From Roseovarius gahaiensis (GTDB lineage Bacteria; Pseudomonadota; Alphaproteobacteria; Rhodobacterales; Rhodobacteraceae), in assembly GCF_011601345.1 (NCBI RefSeq), contig NZ_JAAORB010000006.1, forward strand, positions 1 to 64,000: 64,000 nucleotides of DNA, read 5' to 3'. Under the pieces are notes generated by a model. The model worked only from the letters and a program-made list of their open reading frames with translations, was not told the DNA's origin and ran no database searches. Position 1 is the first letter of the stretch. The number at the start of each line of letters is the position of its first letter. Positions 27,151 to 36,347 of the stretch are shown here, piece after piece. A program made the position numbers and the translations under genes.

Positions 27151-29304
27151 ATGAGCAATTCAGGCCGTAAAAAAAACCGCCTTGTCGCGGAGAAACGCTA
27201 TTCCGCGTCAAAGCCGAAAAAGAAACCGGCCAAGGCCAAACCAGCGCGCCGCAAGGCGACGGCGCGCAAGGCCCCCGCACGCAAGGGGCTTTTGTCCTTG
27301 CCGATGCGGCTTGTGCGGTGGGTGTTGCGCCTGATCTGGAACATCACTTGGCGCATCGGTGCTGTGGTTGCCCTGATCGTTGGTGTGGCCGTGGTGTATA
27401 CCTATACCACCTTGCCGCCTGTCGGCGATCTGCTTGATGGTCGCTCGCGCGGGTCTGTCACGCTGCTGGATCGCAATGGCGATGTGTATGCGTGGCGCGG
27501 TGATCAGTTTGGTGGTGTCGTGACGGCGGACACGGTCAGCCCGGCCTTGAAAAATGCGGTGGTCGCGACCGAAGACAAACGCTTTTACTACCATCCTGGT
27601 GTTGATCCTATTGGGATTGCCAGCGCGGTGCGCATCAACCTGCGCGAAGGTAGGGGGCCTTTGCAGGGGCACGGCGGCTCGACCATCACGCAACAAACGG
27701 CCAAACTGCTGTGCCTTGGCGTGGAATACGACAAGGCAAAGTGGGAGACTGAGGCCGAATACGTGGCCGATTGCCGCCGCACCTCGTTGTCGCGCAAGGT
27801 CAAAGAGGCGGTGTTCGCCCTTGCCATGGAGGCCAAGTATTCCAAGGATGAAATCCTGTCGGTTTATCTGAACCGCGCCTATCTTGGCGGCGGCGCTTAT
27901 GGGGCCGAGGCTGCGGCGCAACGCTATTTCGGCAAGGGCGCGTCCAAGCTGAACGTGGCCGAGGGGGCGATGCTGGCCGGGCTGCTCACCGCGCCGTCCA
28001 CGCTGGCCCCCACGGCCAACCTTGCACGGTCGCAAAACCGGGCCAGCGTCGTGGTGCGCCTGATGCAAGATCAAGGCTATATTTCGTCAACCGATGCGGC
28101 GGCGGCGCTTGCCCAACCGGCGGAACTGTCCGAGGCGGCGGAAAAGCAGGCAGGTGGCTATTTTGCGGATTGGGTCATGGCCTCGGGGCCGGAGTTCTTC
28201 ACACGCGACACAACAGAAGACGTGATCATCAAGACCACACTGGATCAGCGGATGCAGAAGGCCGCTGAAGACGCGCTGCAATATGTTTTTGAGAACAAGG
28301 TGCGCGAAGGGTCCAAGGCGCAAGCGGCCATCGTGGTCATGTCGGCGGATGGCGCAGTGCGTGCCATGGTGGGGGGGCGCAAGATCAAGGTGCGCGGGGC
28401 CTTCAACCGTGCAACGCAGGCCAAGCGGCAAACCGGCTCGGCGTTCAAACCCTTTGTTTACGCAACCGCGTTGGAACTGGGGTATTCGCATGATTCAACT
28501 GTTGTCGACGAACCGTTTTGCCTTGATGTGCCGGGGTCGGGGCAGTGGTGCCCGGAAAATTACACGCGCAAGCATTACGGCCGCGTGACCCTGACCCAAG
28601 CTTTGAAGGACTCGCTTAATATTCCGGCGGTGAAGGTGTCGGAAAGTGTTGGGCGCGATCTGGTGCGTAAGGTGGCCAGCGACTTCGGCATCGAAAGCGA
28701 TTTGGCTGCGGGTCCGGCGCTGGCACTTGGTGCATCCGAATCCACTCTGATCGAGATGACAGGGGCTTATGCCGGTATTCTGAACGGTGGCTCGTCGGTC
28801 ACGCCCTATGGCCTCAAGGAATTGCGCCTGTTGGGCGAAAATACGCCGCTGATGGGAACCGGCGGCGGAATCGGGGAAAGGGTGATTCAGGAGCCAGCGG
28901 CGCGCGAGCTGACGTATATGATGCACCAGGTGGTGCATGGCGGCACCGGCAGCCGCGCCAAGCTGCCTGACCGCGAAGCGGCGGGGAAAACCGGCACGAC
29001 ACAGGCCGCCCGCGATGCATGGTTTCTGGGCTTTACCGCCGACTATGTGGCGGGAGTCTGGATGGGCTATGATGACAACACGCCCCTGTCGGGCGTCACC
29101 GGGGGCGGCTTGCCCGCCGAGATATGGCACGAAACCATGGTTCGTGTGCATGATGGGCTTGAGCCTCGACAGCTTCCGATGTTGCGGCCGGCTCCGAAAT
29201 CTACGCAACGTTCTGATCAACCCGGCACGGTCCCCCGCCAGCCTCGCGATCAGGGTAACCCGATCGAAAATATCCTGCGCGGCATTCTGGGTATCGGAAA
29301 CTGA
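27151..29304 (+). CDS. Class A penicillin-binding protein (PBP1A family)
   Basis: 717-aa bifunctional peptidoglycan synthase. A very basic Lys/Ala/Pro cytoplasmic segment (residues 10-50) precedes one membrane helix (AVVALIVGVAVVYTYTTL). The GT51 glycosyltransferase domain follows (ATEDKRFYYHPGVDPIG, GGSTITQQTAKLL, LSVYLNRAYLGGGAYGAEAA), then the transpeptidase domain with SxxK (QTGSAFKPF), SxN (DSLNIPAVK) and KTGTT (AAGKTGTTQAARDAWF). The C-terminal tail is Pro/Gln-rich. It is separated from glnK by a divergent 253-base promoter region. Confidence 0.94.
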   Translation: MSNSGRKKNRLVAEKRYSASKPKKKPAKAKPARRKATARKAPARKGLLSLPMRLVRWVLRLIWNITWRIGAVVALIVGVAVVYTYTTLPPVGDLLDGRSRGSVTLLDRNGDVYAWRGDQFGGVVTADTVSPALKNAVVATEDKRFYYHPGVDPIGIASAVRINLREGRGPLQGHGGSTITQQTAKLLCLGVEYDKAKWETEAEYVADCRRTSLSRKVKEAVFALAMEAKYSKDEILSVYLNRAYLGGGAYGAEAAAQRYFGKGASKLNVAEGAMLAGLLTAPSTLAPTANLARSQNRASVVVRLMQDQGYISSTDAAAALAQPAELSEAAEKQAGGYFADWVMASGPEFFTRDTTEDVIIKTTLDQRMQKAAEDALQYVFENKVREGSKAQAAIVVMSADGAVRAMVGGRKIKVRGAFNRATQAKRQTGSAFKPFVYATALELGYSHDSTVVDEPFCLDVPGSGQWCPENYTRKHYGRVTLTQALKDSLNIPAVKVSESVGRDLVRKVASDFGIESDLAAGPALALGASESTLIEMTGAYAGILNGGSSVTPYGLKELRLLGENTPLMGTGGGIGERVIQEPAARELTYMMHQVVHGGTGSRAKLPDREAAGKTGTTQAARDAWFLGFTADYVAGVWMGYDDNTPLSGVTGGGLPAEIWHETMVRVHDGLEPRQLPMLRPAPKSTQRSDQPGTVPRQPRDQGNPIENILRGILGIGN

Positions 29305-29346
29305 GTGGCGCCTCTGGAGGGGGCGGAAACTTTAAAAGTTACCGGT

Positions 29347-29369
29347 CCGATTTCTTTTAAAGAAATCGG
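29347..29369. repeat. 23-bp perfect palindrome between convergent genes
   Basis: CCGATTTCTTT-T-AAAGAAATCGG, an 11-bp inverted repeat around one base. It lies between the convergent PBP and mlaC genes. Its very small loop argues against a classical RNA terminator; a cruciform, protein site or dispersed repeat is possible. Confidence 0.5.
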
Positions 29370-29416
29370 TGCTGGTGCCCTTGGATGCGCAGCTTTCTGA
29401 AGTGTGAATCAGTTGA

Positions 29417-30019
29417 TCAGCCAGCTTGGCGCAGGTCTTGTATCAGCGCGTCGATATTGCCTTGGCGGCGGTCCAGCATGGCACCGATCTCGGTGCGTTC
29501 TGACAGGCGCAGACTGACGCCTTCGATCACCATATCGAAAAACAGATCGCGCCCCGATCGGTCAGAGACAAGAAATAGAACGTCAAACGGCGCCTCGCCG
29601 CGCAGATACACTGTGGATCTGACCTCGTGCCAGGATTTGACTGGCCTTACGTCCTTCACCTCAATTTTGCCGCCTGCGAATTCATTGAACCGTTTGCCGT
29701 ATTTTCGGGCGATGTATCCTTTGAACGCCTCGGTAAAAGCGCGCATCTGTGCCGAGCTGGCACGCCGCGAATCTGCACCAAGCGTCGATTGCGCGATGAT
29801 GTTCACATCGGCGTAGCGGCTGAAAATCTGTTCGAAATCGCGGATCATAGATCCGACAGGTTTGCCCGAGGCGATCACACGGTTGATGTCGTGGACGACC
29901 TTGTCGACCAAGGCTTTGGCAGTTGCGTTTGTCAGGGCCAAAGCAGGCTGCGCTGCGAAAACAGTCGTTGCCGCAACACCAGTTGCCATAAAATGACGTC
30001 TTGAAAGGTTACTCATCAT
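29417..30019 (-). CDS. mlaC: MlaC-type phospholipid-binding protein
   Basis: 200-aa periplasmic protein of the MlaC (Tol-tolerance / ABC auxiliary) family that shuttles phospholipid between the MlaA outer-membrane complex and the inner-membrane MlaFEDB transporter. A twin-arginine signal peptide (SRRHFMATG ... PALA) is visible, and the fold segment FKGYIARKYGKRFNEFAGGK is typical. Two start ATGs (30019, 30016) follow GAGGATCCTT. It overlaps the mlaA end by about 11 bases. The transporter genes are not in the window. Confidence 0.88.
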   Translation of the reverse strand: MMSNLSRRHFMATGVAATTVFAAQPALALTNATAKALVDKVVHDINRVIASGKPVGSMIRDFEQIFSRYADVNIIAQSTLGADSRRASSAQMRAFTEAFKGYIARKYGKRFNEFAGGKIEVKDVRPVKSWHEVRSTVYLRGEAPFDVLFLVSDRSGRDLFFDMVIEGVSLRLSERTEIGAMLDRRQGNIDALIQDLRQAG

Positions 30020-30872
30020 AAGGATCCTCGTATGGAACGCTGTCAGGGTCAACGCCGTATGGGTCATCATAAGGATCCAGATAGGCCCCGCTGCCCCCGT
30101 TATCACCGCCCAGTTTGAACCGCCGATTCTGCAAGTAAAGCGACCGCGCCTGCGCATAGCTGTCAGCGCTTTCATAAAGAATTGAGTCGATCGTGTCCGA
30201 ATAGCGTCCGCGATCGCTGAGGCGTGCGGATACAGACGCAGCAGTCCCATAATAATTCTCAGGGGAATCAAGCGTATAGGATAGCGGGTTGGTGAATAGG
30301 TCTACCACCTTGCCCGCGGTCGCGCGTTCCGTGGCTGGGCCAAGCACAGGCAGTTCGATATAAGCCCCCTCGCGCACGCCCCAGACGTACAGCGTCTCAC
30401 CAAAATCGGCGTCTGTCGCTTTGGGCATTCCCATTTCGGTCGCCGGGTCAAAGAACCCGCCCAGACCCACGGTCGAGTTCACGAGAAATCGGTATGTATC
30501 CGCAGTCGCACCTTTGCCGTTGCCTTGCAGAATATTGTTCACGATTGCGCCGGGCAATGACAGGTTGAAGGCAAACCGACCGATCACTGTTTCGATGTCA
30601 TCGGGCAAGAAGTTGCTGTATCCGCGCCCGGCAGGTCGGATGACGGCCTTGTCCAGCGAACGGTTGAATTCGTGGAACTTGCGGTTTTGCGTTTCATATG
30701 GGTCAAAAGGTTGCTGGGGTGCATGGCCCGGCCCGGGGCTGGCGCAGGCGCTTACCAGAACCAAAAGACCCATCGCCAGACAGGCACGGGGTATGACAGC
30801 GATTTTTTGACGGATAGCAGACAATTGACCAACCAGATTCATACAATTTTCAAACAAGTCATAGACTATCAT
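30009..30872 (-). CDS. mlaA: MlaA-type outer-membrane lipoprotein (VacJ)
   Basis: About 287-aa lipoprotein; after a signal segment the lipobox reads LVLVSAC. The MlaA body follows: FDPYETQNRKFHEFNRSLDK, FNLSLPGAIVNNILQGNGKG, LVNSTVGLGGFFDPATEMGM and DFGETLYVWGVREGAYIELP, the ring-shaped membrane protein that removes phospholipids from the outer leaflet. The C-terminus is an acidic tail rich in Asp-Pro-Tyr units. The start is uncertain (30872 ATG chosen; GTG 30878 or ATG 30842 possible). It is first in an mlaA-mlaC pair. Confidence 0.9.
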   Translation of the reverse strand: MIVYDLFENCMNLVGQLSAIRQKIAVIPRACLAMGLLVLVSACASPGPGHAPQQPFDPYETQNRKFHEFNRSLDKAVIRPAGRGYSNFLPDDIETVIGRFAFNLSLPGAIVNNILQGNGKGATADTYRFLVNSTVGLGGFFDPATEMGMPKATDADFGETLYVWGVREGAYIELPVLGPATERATAGKVVDLFTNPLSYTLDSPENYYGTAASVSARLSDRGRYSDTIDSILYESADSYAQARSLYLQNRRFKLGGDNGGSGAYLDPYDDPYGVDPDSVPYEDPYDE

Positions 30873-31096
30873 AGCCACCTGCTCAGCAGTAGGGGGCAGA
30901 GGACTGGTATTTGTGGCAGAATGGCGACAGGGTGCAAGGATTGTTGATCAAAAAATGTGATCCTGTGCTGTTGCCCTGCGTCGTCCCAGCCATTTGGGAC
31001 GTTATAAGAGCTTTTATCATCCTGATATTTTCGATTTCCTTTGCGTGCGCCTCGGGCTAGCGTCGGCGTGATTTCAAAATGACGGGGCGTTGTGAC

Positions 31097-31558
31097 ATGG
31101 GACAATTCGAAAACAAGCTTGCGCAGATGGGTATCACGCTGCCAGAGGCCCCCGCACCGGCGGGCAACTACGTGCCGTATGTGCAGGTTGGGGACATTCT
31201 TTACGTGTCCGGGCAGATTTCAAAAGGCGATGACGGTTTGATTGTCGGCAAACTTGGCGATGACATGCAAACATCGGCCGGGGCCGAGGCGGCCAAAATC
31301 TGTGCGGTTGCCCTTTTGGCGCAGGTCAAAGCCGCATGCGGCGGTGATTTGGATCGGTTGCAGCGGGTTGTCAAACTGACCGGGTTCGTCAATTCCACGG
31401 CCGACTATACTGAGCAGCCGCAGGTGATCAACGGGGCGTCTGATTTCTTGGGCGAAGCCTTGGGCGAAGCTGGCAAGCACTCACGCTCTGCGGTGTCGGC
31501 GGCGGCGCTGCCGTTTGGGGTGGCCGTTGAAATAGACGGCATTTTTCAGATCAAATGA
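31097..31558 (+). CDS. RidA-family protein lacking the catalytic Arg
   Basis: 153-aa RidA/YjgF-fold protein: YVPYVQVGDILYVSGQISKG, then AVALLAQVKAACGGDLDRLQ and TEQPQVINGASDFLGEALGE. At the position where deaminating RidA proteins have Arg in VARLP, this one reads AAALPFG, Ala137, so 2-aminoacrylate/imine deamination is doubtful and another Rid subgroup is likely. It ends in an ATGA overlap with the phosphodiesterase gene. ATG 31097 chosen (31079 also in frame). Confidence 0.85.
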   Translation: MGQFENKLAQMGITLPEAPAPAGNYVPYVQVGDILYVSGQISKGDDGLIVGKLGDDMQTSAGAEAAKICAVALLAQVKAACGGDLDRLQRVVKLTGFVNSTADYTEQPQVINGASDFLGEALGEAGKHSRSAVSAAALPFGVAVEIDGIFQIK

Positions 31559-32322
31559 GCCAGCTTCCCGCCGCTTTCCATCGTCTGCCTTTGGCGCATC
31601 GGGCGCTGCATGACGTCCATGCAGGACGCCCGGAAAATTCCCGTGCGGCGATCGAAGCGGCGATTGCCGCAGGGTATGGTATCGAGATTGATTTGCAACT
31701 GTCCCGTGACGGGCATGCCATGGTTTTTCACGACTATGACCTTGGCCGCCTGACCGACCAAAAAGGCCCGATTCAGCAGCGCAGCGCCGAAGACCTAATG
31801 CAGATCGATTTGCGCGGCGGACAAGAGGGTATTCCGACATTTGCCGAAGTTTTGCGCATCGTCGGTGGGCGAACGCCGCTTTTGGTCGAGCTCAAAGACC
31901 AGCACGGCCAGATGGGGCAGGCCGATGGGCGGCTGGAACGTGCCGTGGCGCAGGATCTGCAGGGCTATGGCGGGCCGCTGGCGCTGATGTCGTTCAACCC
32001 GTATTCTGTGGCGGCCCTGCGCGATCTGGTTCCGATGGTCCCACGCGGCCTGACGACATGCGCGTTCACCGAGAAAGACTGGCCGCTGTTGAAGGCTGAC
32101 CGGCGTGAAGCCTTGCGAGATATACCGGATTACAACAGCACAGGTGCATCGTTTATCAGCCATGCTTTCAAAGACTTGAGTGCCGACCGCGTGGCCGCAT
32201 TGCGCGGGTCGGGGGCTTTGGTCTTGTGTTGGACGATCCGGTCGCGGCAGGCCGAGCGTGACGCACGCCAATTTGCCGACAACATCACCTTTGAGGGCTA
32301 TCTGCCCGATATTCCATCTTGA
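31555..32322 (+). CDS. Glycerophosphodiester phosphodiesterase
   Basis: 255-aa GDPD TIM barrel hydrolysing glycerophosphodiesters to glycerol-3-phosphate and alcohols. The active-site core is intact: AHRALHDVHAGRPENSRAAI (the canonical HRG is HRA here), GIEIDLQLSRDGHAMVFHDY and TPLLVELK. Near the C-terminus SGALVLCWTIRSRQAERDA matches the family. No signal peptide, so cytoplasmic (UgpQ-like). Coupled to the RidA gene by overlap. Confidence 0.9.
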   Translation: MSQLPAAFHRLPLAHRALHDVHAGRPENSRAAIEAAIAAGYGIEIDLQLSRDGHAMVFHDYDLGRLTDQKGPIQQRSAEDLMQIDLRGGQEGIPTFAEVLRIVGGRTPLLVELKDQHGQMGQADGRLERAVAQDLQGYGGPLALMSFNPYSVAALRDLVPMVPRGLTTCAFTEKDWPLLKADRREALRDIPDYNSTGASFISHAFKDLSADRVAALRGSGALVLCWTIRSRQAERDARQFADNITFEGYLPDIPS

Positions 32323-32372
32323 TCCGCGCGCCCATGGCCACAGATTGGGTTTGAGGCCGGGGAACCGTTGAC

Positions 32373-33560
32373 ATGAATGATCACGACATCAAGGTCAGTA
32401 TCCACGACAGCCTGTCGCAGATTGATGCGACGGAGTGGGATGCATGCGCCTGTCCAGAGGCGTCTGAAGGCGGCCGCCCGGAAGACCCGTTTACCACGTA
32501 TCGCTTTCTCAAGGCACTGGAAGACAGCCGTTCCGTCGGCGTGGGCACGGGGTGGCAACCCTACTACATCCGCGCCGAATTGGACGGGCAAGCCATTGCC
32601 TTTGCACCGCTGTTCCTGAAATCGCACAGTCAGGGCGAATATATTTTCGATCACAATTGGGCCCATGCCTATGAACGGGCCGGGGGGCGGTATTACCCCA
32701 AACTGCAAATTGCCGTGCCATTTACGCCGGTCACCGGGCGGCGGTTTTTGACCCGGCCGGGATTTGACGATTTGGGCCGGGCGGCCTTAGTGCAAGGGGC
32801 CATTCAAGTTGCAGAAAACAATAGGCTGTCTTCCCTGCATGCCACGTTTTGCAATGAGACGGAAAGCAAGGCCGGCGACAGCCTTGGCTTGATGACCCGC
32901 CGCACCCAGCAATATCATTGGGTGAATCGCGAATATCAAAGCTTTGATGATTTTTTGGCTGACCTGAGTTCGCGCAAGCGTAAATCCATCCGAAAAGAGC
33001 GTCGCACAGCGCAGGACTTTGGCGGCCAAATCACGCAGTTTACCGGTGATCAGATCAAGCCCCACCATTGGGATGCGATGTGGCGCTTTTATCAGGATAC
33101 CGGCGCCCGAAAATGGGGCACGCCCTACCTGACGCGGGCGTTCTTTGATCATGTTCACACCGATTTGCGTGATGATGTCCTGTTGGTGTTCGCCGAACGC
33201 GACGGGGTGCCGGTGGCGGGGGCGATGAACCTGATCGGACGCTCGGCGCTTTATGGCCGATATTGGGGTTGCAGCGAACACCACCCCTGCCTGCATTTTG
33301 AGCTATGTTATTATCAGGCAATGGATTTTTCGATTGCCCATGGCTTGCAACGGATCGAGGCTGGCGCGCAGGGAGAACACAAACTTGCCCGCGGCTATAT
33401 GCCCGCCCCTACGCATTCGTTGCACTGGATGGCCGATCCGGGCTTTAGCGAGGCGGTCGGGCACTATCTGGAGGCCGAACGCGCCGCAGTTGAGGAGGAC
33501 ATTGAAATTCTGACAAGTTACGGACCGTTCAAAAACACCAAAGTGGAGGATCACCAATGA
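32373..33560 (+). CDS. GNAT-fold protein of the DUF482 / COG3146 family
   Basis: 395-aa protein of the DUF482 group, often called peptidogalycan biosynthesis protein, with a C-terminal GNAT fold. Signature stretches are [63 protein letters not shown] and [20 protein letters not shown], then [16 protein letters not shown]. The biochemical activity is unproven. It overlaps the next gene by ATGA. Confidence 0.85.
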   Translation: MNDHDIKVSIHDSLSQIDATEWDACACPEASEGGRPEDPFTTYRFLKALEDSRSVGVGTGWQPYYIRAELDGQAIAFAPLFLKSHSQGEYIFDHNWAHAYERAGGRYYPKLQIAVPFTPVTGRRFLTRPGFDDLGRAALVQGAIQVAENNRLSSLHATFCNETESKAGDSLGLMTRRTQQYHWVNREYQSFDDFLADLSSRKRKSIRKERRTAQDFGGQITQFTGDQIKPHHWDAMWRFYQDTGARKWGTPYLTRAFFDHVHTDLRDDVLLVFAERDGVPVAGAMNLIGRSALYGRYWGCSEHHPCLHFELCYYQAMDFSIAHGLQRIEAGAQGEHKLARGYMPAPTHSLHWMADPGFSEAVGHYLEAERAAVEEDIEILTSYGPFKNTKVEDHQ

Positions 33561-33859
33561 CCGAAAAACTTAGCGAAACCGCGCGAACCACCACGCTTGA
33601 CCCCTTGCTCGAAGAGGGCTGGACGTTGGACGAAAACCGCGATGCGATCATGAAAACTTTCAAGTTCAAGGACTTCACCGAGGCGTTCGGGTTTATGACA
33701 CGGGCCGCGATATGGGCGGAAAAGTGGAACCATCACCCGGAATGGTCAAATGTCTACAACACGGTGAATGTGACGCTGACCACCCATGACGTGGACGGTC
33801 TGAGTGCGCTTGATGTCAAGTTGGCCCGCAAATTCGATGGCTTGGCCGGCGAGGGCTGA
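33557..33859 (+). CDS. phhB: Pterin-4a-carbinolamine dehydratase
   Basis: 100-aa PCD enzyme regenerating dihydropterin cofactor after aromatic hydroxylation. The active-site histidine motif [18 protein letters not shown] and [14 protein letters not shown] are complete. Phenylalanine hydroxylase is not adjacent, so it may serve another pterin enzyme or moonlight. ATGA overlap with the DUF482 gene couples their translation. A strong terminator follows. Confidence 0.93.
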   Translation: MTEKLSETARTTTLDPLLEEGWTLDENRDAIMKTFKFKDFTEAFGFMTRAAIWAEKWNHHPEWSNVYNTVNVTLTTHDVDGLSALDVKLARKFDGLAGEG

Positions 33860-33905
33860 GCATGGTGCAAACCGCACGGTTTGGATGCGGCTTTTCTTGA
33901 AATTC

Positions 33906-33940
33906 AAAACCGGCGGCCCGTATGAGCCGCCGGTTTTTTT
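33906..33940. terminator. Intrinsic terminator after phhB, shared with the peroxiredoxin gene
   Basis: AAAACCGGCGGC...GCCGCCGGTTTT, a 12-bp stem with an 8-base loop and T7 run, between convergent genes; functional in both directions by symmetry. Confidence 0.9.
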
Positions 33941-33953
33941 AGGGTCGTAAAAA

Positions 33954-34442
33954 TCACATCGCGGCCAGCAAGGCCTCGCCCGCGGACACATCGCATGCGC
34001 CGGGGTTTTCTTCTTCGTGCAGCAGGCTGATCTTGCCATCCTCAACCAGCATTGCATAGCGCTTGGACCGCGCCATCAGGCCCACCGGGGGCGCGGTGAA
34101 ATCCATGCCGACCGCCTTTGTGAAACTTGACTCGGGATCGCCCAGCAAGGTGATGCCTGCCGCTGTTGCGCCGGTGGCTTCGCCCCAGGCCCCCATGACG
34201 AAGGGATCGTTGACAGAGATGCAAATCACCTCGTCCACGCCTTTGGCGTCGAACTGATCCTTGTTGCGCGTAAAGCTTGGCATATGGGCGGAATGGCAGG
34301 TGGGGGTATACGCGCCGGGCACAGCGAAAATCACGACCTTGCGGCCCTTTGTTTTGTCCGCAAGCTTGACCTCTTCGGGGCCGTCTGCGCCCATCTGAAG
34401 AAGTGTTGCATCGGGAAGTGTGTCGCCTTTGGAAATGGTCAT
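33954..34442 (-). CDS. Peroxiredoxin of the Prx5 type
   Basis: 162-aa thiol peroxidase. The peroxidatic Cys lies in VPGAYTPTCHSAHMPSF (PxxxTxxC). ICISVNDPFVMGAWGEATGA and LGDPESSFTKAVGMDF fit Prx5, a mono-domain reducing peroxides with glutathione/glutaredoxin or thioredoxin. A second Cys in NPGACDVS near the C-terminus may act as resolving thiol. GGGAGCGACA precedes ATG 34442. Confidence 0.93.
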   Translation of the reverse strand: MTISKGDTLPDATLLQMGADGPEEVKLADKTKGRKVVIFAVPGAYTPTCHSAHMPSFTRNKDQFDAKGVDEVICISVNDPFVMGAWGEATGATAAGITLLGDPESSFTKAVGMDFTAPPVGLMARSKRYAMLVEDGKISLLHEEENPGACDVSAGEALLAAM

Positions 34443-34533
34443 TGTCGCTCCCTGTCTATCAATTGCGTTTCCGGTAAGGGTAGATATAGGCTCAGCGCTG
34501 CGGCGTGACCATGCATAAGCAGGAGATTTCATA

Positions 34534-35745
34534 ATGGCCGGTATCGTTGTGATCGGGGCAGGGCAGGCCGGGGCGTCCTTTGTGGCGAAACTGCGCAGCC
34601 TTGGATACAAGGGCAAAATCACCCTGATCGGCGAAGAGCCGGTGCCCCCCTATCAGCGGCCGCCCCTGTCCAAGAAATATCTGTTGGGCGAGATGGAACT
34701 GGAGCGCTTGTATCTGCGCCCCGAAAGCTATTACGCCGAGAACGGGATTGATCTGCACCTGAACGAGACTGTCACAGCCATTGACGGCGCTGACAAGGTG
34801 GTCATCGCGGGCGGGCAGCAGATTGCCTATGATGATCTGGTGCTGACCACGGGATCCGTGCCGCGCCGCTTGCCGGGGTCCGTCGGGGGCGCGCTGCAGG
34901 GCGTTTACGTGGTGCGCGACTTGAAAGACGTGGACAGCATGGCGCCCGAGTTCCAAGAGGGGCGCCATGTGCTGATCGTCGGCGGCGGCTATATCGGGCT
35001 TGAGGCGGCGGCGGTGGCCGCCAGCCGGGGCCTGAAGGTGACGCTGGTAGAAATGGCCGATCGTATTCTGCAACGGGTGGCGGCCAAGGAAACCTCGGAT
35101 TATTTCCGGGCGCTGCATGGCAAGCATGGTGTCGATATCCGCGAGGGTGTGGGCCTTGAAACCCTGACGGGTGAGGGCCGGGTGAGCGGCGCAAGGCTGA
35201 GCGATGGTAGCACGCTGGAGGTGGATTTCGTAATCGTCGGGGTTGGTATCACCCCGGCCACCTCGCTGGCCGAGGCGGCAGGGCTGGAGATTGAAAACGG
35301 GATCAAGGTGGATGAACAGGGCCGCACCAGCGACAGCCATATCTGGGCGGCGGGCGATTGTGCGTCTTTTCCGTGGAATGGGCAGCGGCATAGGCTGGAA
35401 AGCGTGCCCAATGCCATCGATATGGCCGAATGCGTGGCCGAAAACATCATGGGCCCGGGCAAGACCTATGTGCCGCAGCCGTGGTTCTGGTCGGATCAGT
35501 ATAATGTGAAACTACAAATCGCCGGGCTGAATGCGGGCTATGACCGGATCGTCACGCGTCCGGGCGAGGGGGCAGGGCATGTTTCGTTCTGGTATTACAA
35601 GGGCGATAGGTTGCTGGCCGTGGACGCGATGAACGAACCGCGCGCCTACATGGTGGGCAAGCGCCTGATCGACGCGGGCAAAACCGCCGATCCGGATGTG
35701 GTGGCCGACCCTGAAAGCGACTTGAAGGCGCTGTTGCGCGCGTGA
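34534..35745 (+). CDS. FAD-dependent ferredoxin/rubredoxin reductase
   Basis: 403-aa NAD(P)H:ferredoxin reductase-type flavoprotein: FAD motif VVIGAGQAGASFVAKLRSLG, the PPYQRPPLSKKYL signature of class I ferredoxin reductases (rhodocoxin/putidaredoxin reductase group), NAD motif VLIVGGGYIGLEAAAVAASRG and FAD motif DSHIWAAGDCASFP, then FWSDQYNVKLQIAGL. It would feed electrons from NADH to a ferredoxin, but no partner ferredoxin or P450 is adjacent. It ends in a GTGA overlap with rsmD. Confidence 0.92.
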   Translation: MAGIVVIGAGQAGASFVAKLRSLGYKGKITLIGEEPVPPYQRPPLSKKYLLGEMELERLYLRPESYYAENGIDLHLNETVTAIDGADKVVIAGGQQIAYDDLVLTTGSVPRRLPGSVGGALQGVYVVRDLKDVDSMAPEFQEGRHVLIVGGGYIGLEAAAVAASRGLKVTLVEMADRILQRVAAKETSDYFRALHGKHGVDIREGVGLETLTGEGRVSGARLSDGSTLEVDFVIVGVGITPATSLAEAAGLEIENGIKVDEQGRTSDSHIWAAGDCASFPWNGQRHRLESVPNAIDMAECVAENIMGPGKTYVPQPWFWSDQYNVKLQIAGLNAGYDRIVTRPGEGAGHVSFWYYKGDRLLAVDAMNEPRAYMVGKRLIDAGKTADPDVVADPESDLKALLRA

Positions 35746-36299
35746 GGATTATCGGAGGCGAATTTCGGGGCCGCAGGCTGGCCAGTGTCGGCAAGGGCGA
35801 TGCGGGGGCGCATTTACGACCGACGGCTGACCGGGTGCGCGAAAGCTTGTTCAACATGTTGGCCGGTGGCTTTGGTGACCAGTGCCGCGGCGCGGTGGTG
35901 CTGGATATATTCGCAGGCACCGGCGCGCTGGGGCTTGAGGCGCTGTCGCGCGGTGCGCAAAGCGCCACATTCGTCGAAAACGGGCGCGTGGCGCTGCGCC
36001 TGTTGCGGGAAAATATCGCGATTTGCCGGGCCGAGGCCTGCGCCCGCGTGGTGCAGCGTGATGCCCGCAAGCTGGGCGTGTGCCCCGGCGATGCGGCGAC
36101 GCTGGTGTTTCTGGATCCACCCTATGGCAAACAGATGGGCGAGTCGGCCCTGACCGCCGCGCTGTCGGGTGGCTGGATCGCCAAAGGCGCGCTGATCGTC
36201 TGGGAGGAAAGCGCCGAGGTCACTGTGCCCGAGGCCCTGCACCTGCTAGACGCGCGCCGCTATGGCGACACCACGATCCGGATTTTCGAACACGCCTGA
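35742..36299 (+). CDS. rsmD: 16S rRNA (guanine966-N2)-methyltransferase RsmD
   Basis: 185-aa SAM-dependent methyltransferase that modifies G966 in 30S. Motifs are MRIIGGEFRGRRLAS, LRPTADRVRESLFNML, DIFAGTGALGLEALSRGA (SAM site) and FLDPPYGKQMGES (catalytic DPPY). GTG start at 35742 overlaps the stop of the preceding reductase gene. Confidence 0.95.
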   Translation: MRIIGGEFRGRRLASVGKGDAGAHLRPTADRVRESLFNMLAGGFGDQCRGAVVLDIFAGTGALGLEALSRGAQSATFVENGRVALRLLRENIAICRAEACARVVQRDARKLGVCPGDAATLVFLDPPYGKQMGESALTAALSGGWIAKGALIVWEESAEVTVPEALHLLDARRYGDTTIRIFEHA

Positions 36300-36347
36300 C
36301 ATCGCGCGTCGCGCTCTTGCGTGCGCGTCTCGCTGTGTGTCCACGCC

